Shown piece by piece: positions 23,803 to 31,981 of a stretch of DNA of 35,692 nt (position 1 is the first letter of the stretch; every line of letters begins with the position of its first letter). Source of the stretch: Planctomycetota bacterium. GTDB lineage: Bacteria; Planctomycetota; J058. The stretch lies in the NCBI GenBank assembly GCA_019636275.1, contig JAHBXY010000097.1, positions 1 through 35,692 of the forward strand, written 5' to 3'. Both the position numbers and the translations under genes were made by a program. The notes beneath the pieces were generated by a model. It was not told the origin of the DNA and did no database searches. It was given only the letters and a program-made list of their open reading frames with translations.

Positions 23803-25721
23803 TCGCGCACCTGCAGGAAGCGGTAGGTGAGGCCGGGGCGGCCGTTCTGGCCGCGCACGACGACCGGGCCGGTGAGGAGCGTGGCGGGGGCGGGCGTGGG
23901 CAGCGTGATCGCGCGGCCGGTGGCCACGGTGACGCCGCCTATGACCTCGGTGGCGTCGACGGCGCCGATCGGCAGGCCGTCGATCAGCACCTGCGCGTTG
24001 CCGATGTTCGCCCCGCTGACCAGGACCTGCGCCGGCGGCGCCGCCCGGTCGACGACGACGAGCGGCGTGCCCGGCGCCGGCCCCTCGAGGAGCCCGAGCA
24101 CCTGCGCCCGCAGGTCGACGACGAGCGGGCGCAGGGCGCCGACGGCGACGCCGCCGGCCGACAGGGCCACGGTGACGTCGCCGGCCGGCTGGAAGTCGGG
24201 GACGACCGCGCGCACCTCGGTGCTCGTCTCGCCCTGCACCAGCGCCGCCGTCGTCCCGAACGTCACGACCGAGCCGCCGGTGAAGTTGCGCCCGAGGATC
24301 GTGACGACGTCCCCGCGCCCGACCTGCAGCGGCGTGAGGCCGAAGGCGATCGTGTCGGTGGGCGCGGGCGGCTGCGCGCCGCTCAGGGTGGTGAAGTCGA
24401 AGGCCAGGCGGGCGTCGTCGAGGCGGTTGCCCGAGAGGTCGGTCACCCCATCGTTGACGAGGATCGTGTAGCGCTGCGCGACCTCGAGCGGCTGCGCGGG
24501 GATGAACCTGACCGTGAACGCGTTGTCGTAGTTGAGCCGGCCGTCGACCTTGCCGGTGCGCCCGAGCAGGCGGAAGGGCTCCGGCAGGGCGCGGTCGATC
24601 GGCTCGCTGAAGGTGACGACCACCTGCACGGCCGGCGACACGTTCTGCTGCCCGTCGACCGGGCTCGTCTGGCGGACGAACGGCTTCTGCTTGTCCGGCG
24701 CGCGCGCCGTCACGGCGAGGTCGCCCGGCGTGGCCGACGCCGCGGTGAAGCCGCTCAGGCCCGGGGCGAACTCGGCGCCGGGGCGCGCGGGGTAGGCGCG
24801 CAGGTAGAAGGTGCCGTAGCTGCTGGGGACGCCCGTGAGCACGAAGCGCCCGTCCGCATCGGTGGGGGCCGAGGTGACGTTCCAGCAGGAGGCGCGGAAC
24901 CCGGCGACCGGCTGCGTCCCGGCGACGATCCGGCCGGTGATGTCCACCCGCGCCGGCGCGGTCGAGGGGGCCACCGTCACGAGGGTGCCCACGGCCACGG
25001 GCACCTCGAACTCGTCGCCGACGAGCGGCACGTTGGCGGCGACGAGCTCCCAGGCGCCGGTGGTCGTCGACACGCGGTAGGCGTCGAACGGCCCGGCCGC
25101 CGCCGCGTCGAGCCGCGGGAGGCGCAGGGTGGCCGGCGGCGAGAAGGCCGCGCCGTGCGGCTCGACCAGGTAGGCGGCGCGCGGGGCCAGGTCGCCCGGC
25201 AGCGCCGACGGCAGGCGCGACGGGCTCACGCCCAGGACGCGCACCTTGGTCGAGGCGCCCGGCGGCAGGCTCACGGTCGTGCCGGCCTGCAGCTCGAGGC
25301 TCACCCCCGGCAGCTCCGGGCCGTCGATCGTCGTCGCCGTGCCGACGGTCGACGGCAGGTTGGCCCCGATCCCGGTCTCGAGCGCCGGCAGGAACACGGG
25401 CCGGTCGAGGAACGTGGCCGCGTCGACCGGCGTGAACGGCACGAGCAGCGTCGGCGTGGTGGTCGAGTCGCCCACGCGCAGGACGCCCGCGGCCACCGGC
25501 CCGATCACGAACACGCCGTCGATCTGCGTGCCGCCGGCCGGGCCGCCGCCGAGCACCTGCACCGGCACGCCGCGGGCGGGCTCGTCGGCGTAGTCGTAGA
25601 CCACGCCCGTGAGGCTGGGCGGAGGGACTCCGCGGCTGGAGCTGCCGCCGCAGCCCGGCGCGAGGAGGCCCACGGCCAGGGCGACCCCGGCCAGCGTCAG
25701 GGCGAGCACCGTCGGTCGCAT
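23799..25721 (-). CDS. Ig/TIG-domain surface lipoprotein
   Basis: 640 residues from the ATG at 25721. An alternative ATG at 25754 adds 11 residues and overlaps the previous stop as TGATG. The leader ends in LLAPGC, a lipobox-like site. Domains in order: a carboxypeptidase-regulatory-like beta domain (about 35-100, 'TGVVYDYADEPARGVPVQV'); a long beta-rich region; a second such domain at about 270-340 ('ITGRIVAGTQPVAGFRAS'); a Big_5/SbsA-like Ig domain ('PFVRQTSPVDGQQNVSP', 'TFSEPIDRALPEPF'); and an IPT/TIG domain ('GDVVTILGRNFTGGSVVTFG'). It is probably an adhesive or structural cell-surface protein. No enzyme motif is seen. Confidence 0.85.
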   Translation of the reverse strand: MRPTVLALTLAGVALAVGLLAPGCGGSSSRGVPPPSLTGVVYDYADEPARGVPVQVLGGGPAGGTQIDGVFVIGPVAAGVLRVGDSTTTPTLLVPFTPVDAATFLDRPVFLPALETGIGANLPSTVGTATTIDGPELPGVSLELQAGTTVSLPPGASTKVRVLGVSPSRLPSALPGDLAPRAAYLVEPHGAAFSPPATLRLPRLDAAAAGPFDAYRVSTTTGAWELVAANVPLVGDEFEVPVAVGTLVTVAPSTAPARVDITGRIVAGTQPVAGFRASCWNVTSAPTDADGRFVLTGVPSSYGTFYLRAYPARPGAEFAPGLSGFTAASATPGDLAVTARAPDKQKPFVRQTSPVDGQQNVSPAVQVVVTFSEPIDRALPEPFRLLGRTGKVDGRLNYDNAFTVRFIPAQPLEVAQRYTILVNDGVTDLSGNRLDDARLAFDFTTLSGAQPPAPTDTIAFGLTPLQVGRGDVVTILGRNFTGGSVVTFGTTAALVQGETSTEVRAVVPDFQPAGDVTVALSAGGVAVGALRPLVVDLRAQVLGLLEGPAPGTPLVVVDRAAPPAQVLVSGANIGNAQVLIDGLPIGAVDATEVIGGVTVATGRAITLPTPAPATLLTGPVVVRGQNGRPGLTYRFLQVRE

Positions 25722-25753
25722 GGGCGTGGAGCGTAACAGGCGCGGCCGCGGCA

Positions 25754-26597
25754 TCACCACCGCCGGCGCGGCGCCGCGGGGAAGCGCCGGGCGTAGGCGC
25801 CGGCGTCGCGCAGGGCCGGGACGAGCGCGCGCAGGGCCTCGCGCTCGGCCTCCAGCGCCGGCGCATCCGGGCGCGGCGCGGCGGCGCCCTCGCCGCGAGG
25901 TCGCCGAGGTCCAGCCGTGCGCCGCCGCGCGGCAGCGCGCGACGTAGGCGCCCTGCGCCGCCGCGTCGAAGCGGGCGCCGAGGGCCCGGGCGCCCTCCTC
26001 GAACAGCCGGTCGAGGAGCGCCGGGCGCAGCCCCGGGCAGGCCGCCTTGGCCGACTCGCGCGCCGGGTCGCCCGTCTCGCCCGGCGCCGGCGCCACGAAC
26101 ACGACGGCGGGCTCGCCCCAGGTGACGACCGGGTGCGGCACGTAGTGGTAGGCGTCGAGGTCGCCCGGCTCGGCGACGGCGCGCAGGGCCCGGCGGTAGG
26201 CGAGCACGTCGTCGCCGGTGCCGCGCGCGAGGTCGAGGAGCAGCGCCGGCAGGCCGCGCGCGCCCGCCGCGGCCAGCAGCCGCGCCCAGCAGGCGGCCGG
26301 GTAGCCCTCGCGCCGGGCCAGCGCGGGGCTCGCCGCCGCGTCGAGCCGGAGGAGCATGGCGTCGAAGCCCTCGCCTTCTGCCGCGGGCGCGTCGCCGCGC
26401 GTCGCCTCGAGCGTGGCCCGCGCCGGCGCGACGAGGTCCATGGCCAGGAGCCCGCGGCCGAGGGCCGGCTTGGCGAAGGCGCGCCGGCCGGCGGCGCGCG
26501 CGGGCCAGGCGTCGCGCACCAGCGCCGCCTCGGCGCCGAGGCCATGCGCGCTCATGAGCGACCCGTAGGCCAGCACCCACAGCCCCGCGGCCGCCAA
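25754..26597 (-). pseudogene. Gamma-glutamylcyclotransferase-like protein, frameshifted
   Basis: About 280 residues when frames are joined. The N-terminal part has the GGCT pattern: 'WVLAYGSLM', 'LVRDAWPARAAGRRAFA', 'FDAMLLRLD' and the catalytic-type Glu in 'ALARREGYPAACW'. In this family the enzyme releases 5-oxoproline from gamma-glutamyl substrates. The first frame is good to about 25925 ('GAYVARCRAAA'). A middle piece (LDLGDLAARAP) fits another frame, and the end (PALEAE to 'YARRFPAAPRRRW', stop at 25754) fits a third. Two single-base losses, one likely in a run of G near 25890, would restore the gene. The start could be the TTG at 26597 or a GTG at 26580. It lies 3 bp after the membrane protein stop, so it was part of an operon. 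Confidence 0.65.
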
Positions 26598-26600
26598 GGG

Positions 26601-27215
26601 TCAGGACACCTCGAAGCGCGTCACGACCACGCCGCAGGGGAGGAGCTCCCGCGCCAGGGCCTCGCGCACGCCGTCGGGGTCGGGCAGGAGCTCGTCGGCG
26701 AGGCGCTTCAGGCGCTCGTGCACCCAGTCCTCGACCGCCAGCCCGGGCCGCGCCTCCAGCTCGCGGGCGAGGGCGATCAGGTCCTCGCGGTCGGCGTTGA
26801 CGCGGAAGAAGGCGGTCACCGCCCGGCCGTCCGACAGGCGCGCCGTGGCCTGGCGCGGCCGGACCGAGAAGCTCACCGCGGCCTGCGGCACGCGCCCGAC
26901 CTCGTCGCCGAAGTAGACCCGCCGCAGCTCGACGTGCACGGCCGCCTCGTCGAGGCCGAGCGGGCGCGTCGCGCGCACGCGCAGCCCGGTGAGCAGCGAG
27001 ACCGCGAAGCAGGGCAGGGCGTTGGCGAGGCTGAACACCTCGAGCGCCTGGTGGTCGGTCTGCGGGCCGAACGCGCCCTGGAGGATCCCCGCGGCGATGA
27101 GGCCGACGAAGAAGAAGATCACGTAGACGGTGGCCGTCACCGCCAGCGCCGGGACGATCCCGGCGTCCCCGCCGGGCAAGAGGCGCAGGTGGTGTCTCCA
27201 GGGGCGCGCGTCCAC
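26601..27215 (-). CDS. Membrane protein of unknown function
   Basis: 204 residues from a GTG, 7 bp after the trmB stop. An N-terminal cytoplasmic stretch of about 20 residues is followed by one strong transmembrane segment ('VTATVYVIFFFVGLIAAG') and a second weaker one near 62-78 ('ANALPCFAVSLLTGL'). The remaining 120 residues form an alpha/beta domain: 'VSFSVRPRQATARL', 'AFFRVNADREDLIALA' and 'VVVTRFEVS'. No family was recognised. It sits between trmB and the cyclotransferase-like gene with tight spacing, so it is likely co-transcribed. Confidence 0.7.
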   Translation of the reverse strand: MDARPWRHHLRLLPGGDAGIVPALAVTATVYVIFFFVGLIAAGILQGAFGPQTDHQALEVFSLANALPCFAVSLLTGLRVRATRPLGLDEAAVHVELRRVYFGDEVGRVPQAAVSFSVRPRQATARLSDGRAVTAFFRVNADREDLIALARELEARPGLAVEDWVHERLKRLADELLPDPDGVREALARELLPCGVVVTRFEVS

Positions 27216-27222
27216 GGCCCGA

Positions 27223-27885
27223 TTAGAGCAGACCGGCCGGCGCGGATGCAGCGGCCGGCCGCCGCCGCCAGCGGTAGCGGTGGATCGGGTCGCCGCGCGA
27301 CTCGTGCCAGGCCTCGCGATGCGTGAGCACGCGCCCGGGCTCGGGCGCGGCCGGCGCGCCCGGGCCCGCGGGGTTCTCGAACGCGCCGTGCCCCTCGACG
27401 AGCGGCACGACCTCGCGCGCGTAGGGCTCGAAGTCGGTCATGACCTCGAAGAGGCCGCCCGGGCGCAGGCGCGCCGCGACGGCCTCGACGAACGCCGGCG
27501 TGACCAGCCGGCGCTTCCGGTGGCGCGCCTTGAACCAGGGGTCCGGGAAGTGCACGTAGACGGCCGACAGCGCCCCGGGGGCGAACAGCGCCTCGAACGA
27601 GCGGTTGGCGTTGCACAGGACGACGGCCGCGTTCGTCAGCCCCTGGCGCGCGATCCGGTCGGCGACCATGTCGACGATCGGCGCGCGGATCTCGAGGCCG
27701 ACGAGGTTGACCTCCGGCGCCTGCGCCGCGCGGCCGAGGAGGAACTCGCCCTTGTCGCAGCCGACGTCGACCTCCAGGGGCTGGTCGGGCCGCAGGAACG
27801 TCTGCCCCCAGTCGGGCAGGGCCACCTCGCGCACGAAGCCGAGGGGATTGGCGTGGTGACGGGTGCGGGGGCGGCGCTTGGACAC
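27223..27885 (-). CDS. trmB: tRNA (guanine46-N7)-methyltransferase TrmB
   Basis: 220 residues from a GTG. TrmB uses SAM to methylate N7 of G46 in the tRNA variable loop. Diagnostic features: 'RTRHHANPLGFV' at the N-terminus, the SAM loop 'VDVGCDKGEFLLG', 'LVGLEIRAPIV', the signature 'VYVHFPDPWFKARHRKRRL' and 'FEVMTDFEPYAREV'. The C-terminal tail contains 'THREAWHESRGDPIHRYRW', close to the tRNA-binding tail of family members. The gene follows the FmdB-type gene on the same strand after a 63-bp gap with a strong hairpin. Confidence 0.95.
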   Translation of the reverse strand: MSKRRPRTRHHANPLGFVREVALPDWGQTFLRPDQPLEVDVGCDKGEFLLGRAAQAPEVNLVGLEIRAPIVDMVADRIARQGLTNAAVVLCNANRSFEALFAPGALSAVYVHFPDPWFKARHRKRRLVTPAFVEAVAARLRPGGLFEVMTDFEPYAREVVPLVEGHGAFENPAGPGAPAAPEPGRVLTHREAWHESRGDPIHRYRWRRRPAAASAPAGLL

Positions 27886-27903
27886 GGGGGTTCCGGAACG
27901 CGC

Positions 27904-27932
27904 GCGCGCCCGCGCGGGCCGCGCGGGCGCGC
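27904..27932. terminator. Perfect GC hairpin between the FmdB-type gene and trmB
   Basis: The arms GCGCGCCCGCGC (27904-27915) and GCGCGGGCGCGC (27921-27932) pair perfectly around GGGCC, which can add one more pair. The hairpin lies between the FmdB-type stop (27949) and the trmB start (27885). There is no T tract. It may attenuate transcription between the two genes or terminate the FmdB-type mRNA. Confidence 0.5.
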
Positions 27933-27948
27933 CGCTGCGTGTTGAGGG

Positions 27949-28227
27949 TCAGTCCTGCAGGACGTCGACGTACTTGCCGCTGCTGTCCTTGACGAGCTTC
28001 TTGAAGCCCTTCGCCTTCAGGTTGCCGTCGGAGAGGATCTTCTTCGTGTTCCAGCGGTGGTTCGTCACGCACTGGGGCATGTGCCGGACGATCCGGTGGA
28101 CGGCCTGGGCGCACGACGGGCAGGTGGCCAGCGGCGCCTCGGAGATCGTCTGCATGGTCTCGAAGCCGTCCCCGCACATGGGGCAGTCGGCCGCCGGGTC
28201 GTCCGCCTTGTAGGTGTAGGTGGGCAT
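27949..28227 (-). CDS. FmdB-family zinc-ribbon protein
   Basis: 92 residues; the ATG at 28227 has an AGGAG site. It begins MPTYTYKADD and has two CxxC pairs ('DCPMCGDGFE', 'ATCPSCAQAVHRIV') that form a zinc ribbon, matching the FmdB/CxxC-CxxC-SSSS regulatory-protein family. The C-terminal half is basic: 'NTKKILSDGNLKAKGFKKLV'. Such proteins are thought to bind nucleic acid or to act as regulators, but few have been studied. A frame upstream to 28260 is open but has no ribosome binding site. Confidence 0.85.
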   Translation of the reverse strand: MPTYTYKADDPAADCPMCGDGFETMQTISEAPLATCPSCAQAVHRIVRHMPQCVTNHRWNTKKILSDGNLKAKGFKKLVKDSSGKYVDVLQD

Positions 28228-28260
28228 GGGCAGCTCCTCGCGTGGGTCAGCGACCCACAT

Positions 28261-28582
28261 TGTGGACCGGCGAGGCGTCCCGATCCAGGGGGAAGGCTAG
28301 GCGCGGCGCGTCCCCTGCGCGCTCCCGGCACCCGGCACCGTGGCCGCAGTCGACGAGCATGCCTCGGGTCTCCAGGCTGGCGCCGACCCCGCGCGAGCAC
28401 ACCTGTCCGGGTGGAGCGCAGCAAGAGCCTCAGGCGAGGCCGAGGAGGGCGAGGCGCTGCCGCGCGAAGGCGAGCGACGGCGGCCTCCTGGCCGCCGAGC
28501 GAGCCTGAGCGGTCGGGGGCGCGAGCGAAGCGAGCGGATCCGACGGACGGCAGCGCCCGCCATCCTCGGCCGCAGCCGCGTG
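28261..28582. other. Intergenic region with hairpins, no gene seen
   Basis: About 320 bp between the FmdB-type gene and the His-rich membrane protein hold no convincing gene. There is a perfect 8-bp stem with a TCCT loop at 28478-28497 (CGGCGGCC/GGCCGCCG), a smaller GCCTC/GAGGC hairpin near 28427-28440, and the string GCGCGAGCGAAG at 28519-28530. That string is repeated in inverse orientation at about 34448-34459. The region may be an intergenic repeat relic. No tRNA-like cloverleaf was seen. Confidence 0.4.
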
Positions 28583-29755
28583 TTAGTGATCGTGGTCGTC
28601 GCCGTCCTCGTCGAGCATGTGCTCGATCGAGGCGGCCGCGCGCAGGAAGGCCTCGACCTGCTCGCGCGGGCCCCCGAGGCCCTGCAGGGCGGTCGCCCAG
28701 CGGCGGACCTGCGGGACGTCCTGGACGTGCACGTAGAAGCTGGCGGTCTGCACGCAGGCGTCGAGGAGCGCGGCGCGGACGGCGGGCACGTCGCCGAACG
28801 GCTCGAGCACGGCGCGCACCTCGTCGCCGACCGGGAGCGGCGGCTGCTGCGAGAAGCCCAGCTGCAGCCAGCGCTGGGCGCAGCGGAGGAGGTTGCTCAG
28901 GTCGGTCTCGTCGCGCGTGTCGGCGTAGGCGCGGCCCCAGGCGCGGGCCGCCTCGCCCCAGCGGCCGCTGGTCTGGGCCAGGGTGGCGGCGGTCCGCTCG
29001 TGGCGCCCGCCGGCGCGGCCCTGCTGCTGGTCGCGGCGCGGCTCGGGGCGGCGCCAGCGCGGGTCGATCGGGCGGCCCTCGAAGCGCTGCCAGTACTCGT
29101 CGCCGAGGGTCTGGCGGGTCGGGTCGAGCCAGCGCACGCGCTCGCGCGGGATCGTCACCTCGCCCGACAGGGCGCCGGCGCCCTGCGCCCAGCGCACGGT
29201 GACGCCGCGCGCGTCCTCGGACACCTGCCCGACGAACACCTCGCCGCCGTCGGTCACGACGATCCCGCCGCGCGCGGGCGGCTGGGCGTCGACCGGCAGG
29301 TGCCCGAAGTGGCGCCAGTACTCGTCGGTGAGCATGGCGCCGTCGGCGCGCATCCAGCGCACGCGCTCGCGGGGCACGACGAGCTCGCCCTCGATCGTGC
29401 GCACGGCGACGACGTCCTCCTCGATGCGGAGCTGGCCGATGAGGCGGCGGCCGTCGTCGAGCACGACCACCCCCGCCGGCGCGTCGTCGCCCGGGGCCTG
29501 GAGGTCGAGGCGCCGGTCGTGGCCCACGACGGTCGGGACGCGCAGGCCGATCAGCGCGGCGCCGAGCAGCAGCACGATCAGCACGATCACCGCGATCACG
29601 GGCCCGCTCACGTCGTGGCCGTGGCCGTGGCCGTGATCGTCGTCGCCGTGGGCGTGCGGCGGTCCGGGCACCTGGTGGCCCTCGCTCGACGCGATGGAGT
29701 GGGTGGCCTCGATCTCCTCGGCCGGGCGAGGGGGGGTCAGGTCCTGGGCGCTCAT
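28583..29755 (-). CDS. His-rich single-pass membrane protein with twin beta domains
   Basis: 390 residues from the ATG at 29755 (GGGAG site). Residues 34-48 are a His/Asp/Gly cluster (HAHGDDDHGHGHGHD), followed by one transmembrane helix at 52-73 ('PVIAVIVLIVLLLGAALIG'). Two related beta modules follow: 'GVVVLDDGRRLIGQLRIEED' with 'VVPRERVRW', and 'GGIVVTDGGEVFVGQVSEDA' with 'IPRERVRW'. The rest is TPR-like helical. The last residues are again Asp/His (DEDGDDHDH). The His clusters suggest divalent metal binding on both ends of the protein. The module resembles the end of the anti-sigma factor. No catalytic motif. Confidence 0.78.
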   Translation of the reverse strand: MSAQDLTPPRPAEEIEATHSIASSEGHQVPGPPHAHGDDDHGHGHGHDVSGPVIAVIVLIVLLLGAALIGLRVPTVVGHDRRLDLQAPGDDAPAGVVVLDDGRRLIGQLRIEEDVVAVRTIEGELVVPRERVRWMRADGAMLTDEYWRHFGHLPVDAQPPARGGIVVTDGGEVFVGQVSEDARGVTVRWAQGAGALSGEVTIPRERVRWLDPTRQTLGDEYWQRFEGRPIDPRWRRPEPRRDQQQGRAGGRHERTAATLAQTSGRWGEAARAWGRAYADTRDETDLSNLLRCAQRWLQLGFSQQPPLPVGDEVRAVLEPFGDVPAVRAALLDACVQTASFYVHVQDVPQVRRWATALQGLGGPREQVEAFLRAAASIEHMLDEDGDDHDH

Positions 29756-29865
29756 GCTGCTCCCGCGGGTAGGCGCGCCGCTCGGGCGCGAGGGCGCCGA
29801 GGTTACATCGGCCGGCGGCGGCGGGCACCATCTGGCGGTCCGGTCCACGCGCGGCCGGGCGCGGT

Positions 29866-29894
29866 TTGACAGCCCCCCGCTTCCGGTTTACACC
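29866..29894 (+). promoter_or_regulatory. Sigma70-like promoter for the Tat-lipoprotein SOD
   Basis: A perfect -35 TTGACA (29866-29871), a 17-bp spacer and TACACC (29889-29894). It lies 25 bp before the ATG at 29919, whose AGGAGG site lies between. The -10 is poor but begins TAC, like the promoter of the second SOD gene. Confidence 0.5.
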
Positions 29895-29918
29895 CGTCGC
29901 GCAGGAGGTGGTGCGCCA

Positions 29919-30671
29919 ATGACGATCGACCACACCCCTCGCCCGCTCGACGCGGGCGCGATCGAGCGGCGCGAGTTCCTGGCCCTGTGCGGGCGGGGCG
30001 CCGCGGCCGTCGCCGGCGCGGGCCTCGTCGGCGGCTGCGCCGCGCCGCCGGCCCGCGCCGAGGACGCGCCCGCCGCGCCCCCGGGCGGCCCGCCGCGCTA
30101 CCAGGCGCGCGACTACGGCGCCCTGCGCGGGCTGCGCGCGATCACCGACGAGCAGGTCGAGGTGCACCTCGACCTCTACCGCGGCTACGTGCGGCGCACC
30201 AACGCGCTGCTCGAGGACGTGTGGGCGCTGCGCGGCGCCGGGCGCTTCGACGCCACCTACCAGGAGCTGCAGCGGCGGCTCGGCTGGGAGTGGGACGGCA
30301 TGCGCCTCCACGAGCTCTACTTCGACAACCTCGCCCCCGAGGCCGCGCCGCTGGCGCCCGACGGCCGGTTCGCGAAGGCCGTCGCCGACGTCTGGGGCAG
30401 CGTCGACGCGTGGCGCGCGGAGCTCCTGGCGACCGCCCGCATGCCCGGCGTCGGCTGGGTGATCTGCGCCCGCGACCCGGCGAGCGGCAACCTGTGGAAC
30501 GCGTGGGTCGAGGACCATGAGAAGGGCCACTGGGCCGGCGGGGCGCCGCTCCTCGTGCTCGACGTGTGGGAGCACGCCTTCAGCGTCTACCGCAAGCCGA
30601 CCGAGCGCGCGAAGTACCTCGACGACGTCATGGCCAACGTCGACTGGGCCGCCGTCGAGCGCCGCCTGTAG
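29919..30671 (+). CDS. Exported Fe/Mn superoxide dismutase homologue (Tat lipoprotein)
   Basis: 250 residues; the ATG has AGGAGG. The leader has a Tat-like twin arginine (R17-R18, ERREFLALCG) and ends in LVGGC, so Cys40 may be lipidated. The mature part is an Fe/Mn-SOD: by comparison with E. coli FeSOD, the metal ligands are H83, H131, D215 and H219 (LDVWEHAF). The second-shell glutamine of MnSOD corresponds to Asp199 here (WVEDHE); the FeSOD glutamine position is Gly. The His30-type residue near the entry channel is also absent. It is strongly similar to the cytosolic paralogue at 33793, including 'FSVYRKPTERAKYLDD'. It may remove superoxide at the cell surface or have lost that activity. 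Confidence 0.88.
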   Translation: MTIDHTPRPLDAGAIERREFLALCGRGAAAVAGAGLVGGCAAPPARAEDAPAAPPGGPPRYQARDYGALRGLRAITDEQVEVHLDLYRGYVRRTNALLEDVWALRGAGRFDATYQELQRRLGWEWDGMRLHELYFDNLAPEAAPLAPDGRFAKAVADVWGSVDAWRAELLATARMPGVGWVICARDPASGNLWNAWVEDHEKGHWAGGAPLLVLDVWEHAFSVYRKPTERAKYLDDVMANVDWAAVERRL

Positions 30672-30683
30672 CGCGCGCTACAG
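30666..30683. terminator. 18-bp perfect palindrome spanning two stop codons
   Basis: CTGTAGCGCGCGCTACAG is an exact palindrome. It contains the TAG of the SOD gene (30669-30671) on the plus strand and the TAG of the coiled-coil gene (30680-30678) on the minus strand, placed symmetrically. Each gene ends in Leu-stop. It could fold as a bidirectional terminator, although the stem has little loop space and no T tract. Confidence 0.6.
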
Positions 30684-31862
30684 CAGCCGCGCCAGCCGCT
30701 CGAGGAGCGCGGCCTGCTCCTCGACGAGCTGCCGCTGGCGGGCGCCGCTCGCCAGGAGGTCGCGGCGCAGGGCCGCGCGCTCCTCGTCGGCGACGGGGCG
30801 CAGGGCCTCGAGCGCCTGGCGCGAGGCCGCGCTCGACGCCTCGGGGCTGGCGAGCAGCGCCCGGCGCAGGGCCTCGCTCGGCGCCGGCGGGCGGCGCGTC
30901 CCGCGCGGGGTGAGCGCGGGCAGGGTCGGCGGCGACGGGTCGGCCGGGGCGGCCGAGAGGACCTGCTCGACCAGGGCCTCGAGCCGCGCGATCCGCACGG
31001 CGCGCGCGGCGACCTCCTCGCGCAGGGCGTCGCGCTCCTGCTCGGCGCGCTGCGCCCTGACCTCGGCGGCCGCCGGGTCGGCCGCGGGGCGGCTGCGCTC
31101 GAGCACGGCCGCGACCGTCTTGCCCAGCTCGATCAGCAGCTCCTCGACGCGGCCCAGGACCTCGAGCTCCTGGCCGTGGCCCTGGCGCAGGGCCTGCGCC
31201 CAGGCGGGCTCCTGCGCGTCGGCGCCGCGGAACGCGCGGTCGAGGCCGAAGCGCGCCGGCTCGACGTCGCGCGGCCGCGGGGCCGGCGCCCGCTCGCGGG
31301 CCGGCGCGGGGCGCGGGGCCGGGGCCTGGTCGTCGGCCGACCAGAAGCCCTGCTCGTCGTCGGCGTCGTCGGCGTCGGCCGCGTCGTCCGCGTCGTCGAC
31401 CGGTCGCGCGCCCCCCTCCTCCCAGCCGGGGGCGCGGGAGAGGCAGGCGCGGAGCTCCTGCAGGCCCTGACCGCTCTCGGCGAGGAGGCGGCGCGCCGCC
31501 TCGAGCCGTGGGTCGTCCTCGCCGGACGCCGGCGGCGCCGGCGGAGCCTCGGCCGCGAGGGCGGCCCAGTCGTCGGCGTCGTCGTCGTGCGCCTGTTCGT
31601 GGTGGTGGCCGCTGGCGTCGTCGTGGCCCTCGTCGACGTCGACCTCCGCCATGGGCGCCGGCGCGGGGCCCAGCGCCGAGGGGCCGCGCTCGGCCAGCGA
31701 CGCCCAGATCGCCTGCGTGCTGTCGGAGGCCGGGCTCTCGACGACGGGGCCGCCGCGCAGCGCCACCAGCCGCGCCTCGAGCGCGGCGAGCCGCCGCTCC
31801 TCGTCCGCAAGCGCCTCGGCGAGGAGCGTCCCCAGCCCGCCTCCCCCGTTCGTCCCCCCCAT
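30678..31862 (-). CDS. Disordered and coiled-coil protein
   Basis: 394 residues from the ATG at 31862 with a GGAGGG site at about 10 bp. The N-terminal 30 residues are a helix ('GTLLAEALADEERRLAALEA'). A long low-complexity region follows with Asp/His clusters (GHDDASGHHHEQAHDDD, DDADDAADADDADDEQ) and Pro/Ala stretches. The C-terminal 200 residues are coiled coil: 'LGRVEELLIELGKTVAAVLE' and 'EEVAARAVRIARLEALVEQV'. No signal peptide or known domain. It may be a scaffold. Its start is 119 bp from the divergent FHA-PrsW gene, and it ends inside a shared palindrome with the SOD gene. Confidence 0.75.
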   Translation of the reverse strand: MGGTNGGGGLGTLLAEALADEERRLAALEARLVALRGGPVVESPASDSTQAIWASLAERGPSALGPAPAPMAEVDVDEGHDDASGHHHEQAHDDDADDWAALAAEAPPAPPASGEDDPRLEAARRLLAESGQGLQELRACLSRAPGWEEGGARPVDDADDAADADDADDEQGFWSADDQAPAPRPAPARERAPAPRPRDVEPARFGLDRAFRGADAQEPAWAQALRQGHGQELEVLGRVEELLIELGKTVAAVLERSRPAADPAAAEVRAQRAEQERDALREEVAARAVRIARLEALVEQVLSAAPADPSPPTLPALTPRGTRRPPAPSEALRRALLASPEASSAASRQALEALRPVADEERAALRRDLLASGARQRQLVEEQAALLERLARLL

Positions 31863-31981
31863 CGCGCCCGCGCCCTCCGGCCCCCAGGGTGGCCCGGCAG
31901 CGGGGCCGGGGCAAGCCAGGGCGGGTCGGCTCGCCGTTCCCACGCCCGCCCCGGCCCCGTATCCTCTCCGGCGGAGGGACC

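Noticed and set aside
23482..26580. A 1032-residue minus-strand frame fused to the small lipoprotein
   Set aside because: Only its last 106 residues are real, starting at the overlapping GTG at 23802; the rest is the wrong frame of the TIG lipoprotein gene.
28261..28582. tRNA or small RNA gene in the gap
   Set aside because: Hairpins exist, but no cloverleaf, anticodon loop or known RNA fold could be traced.
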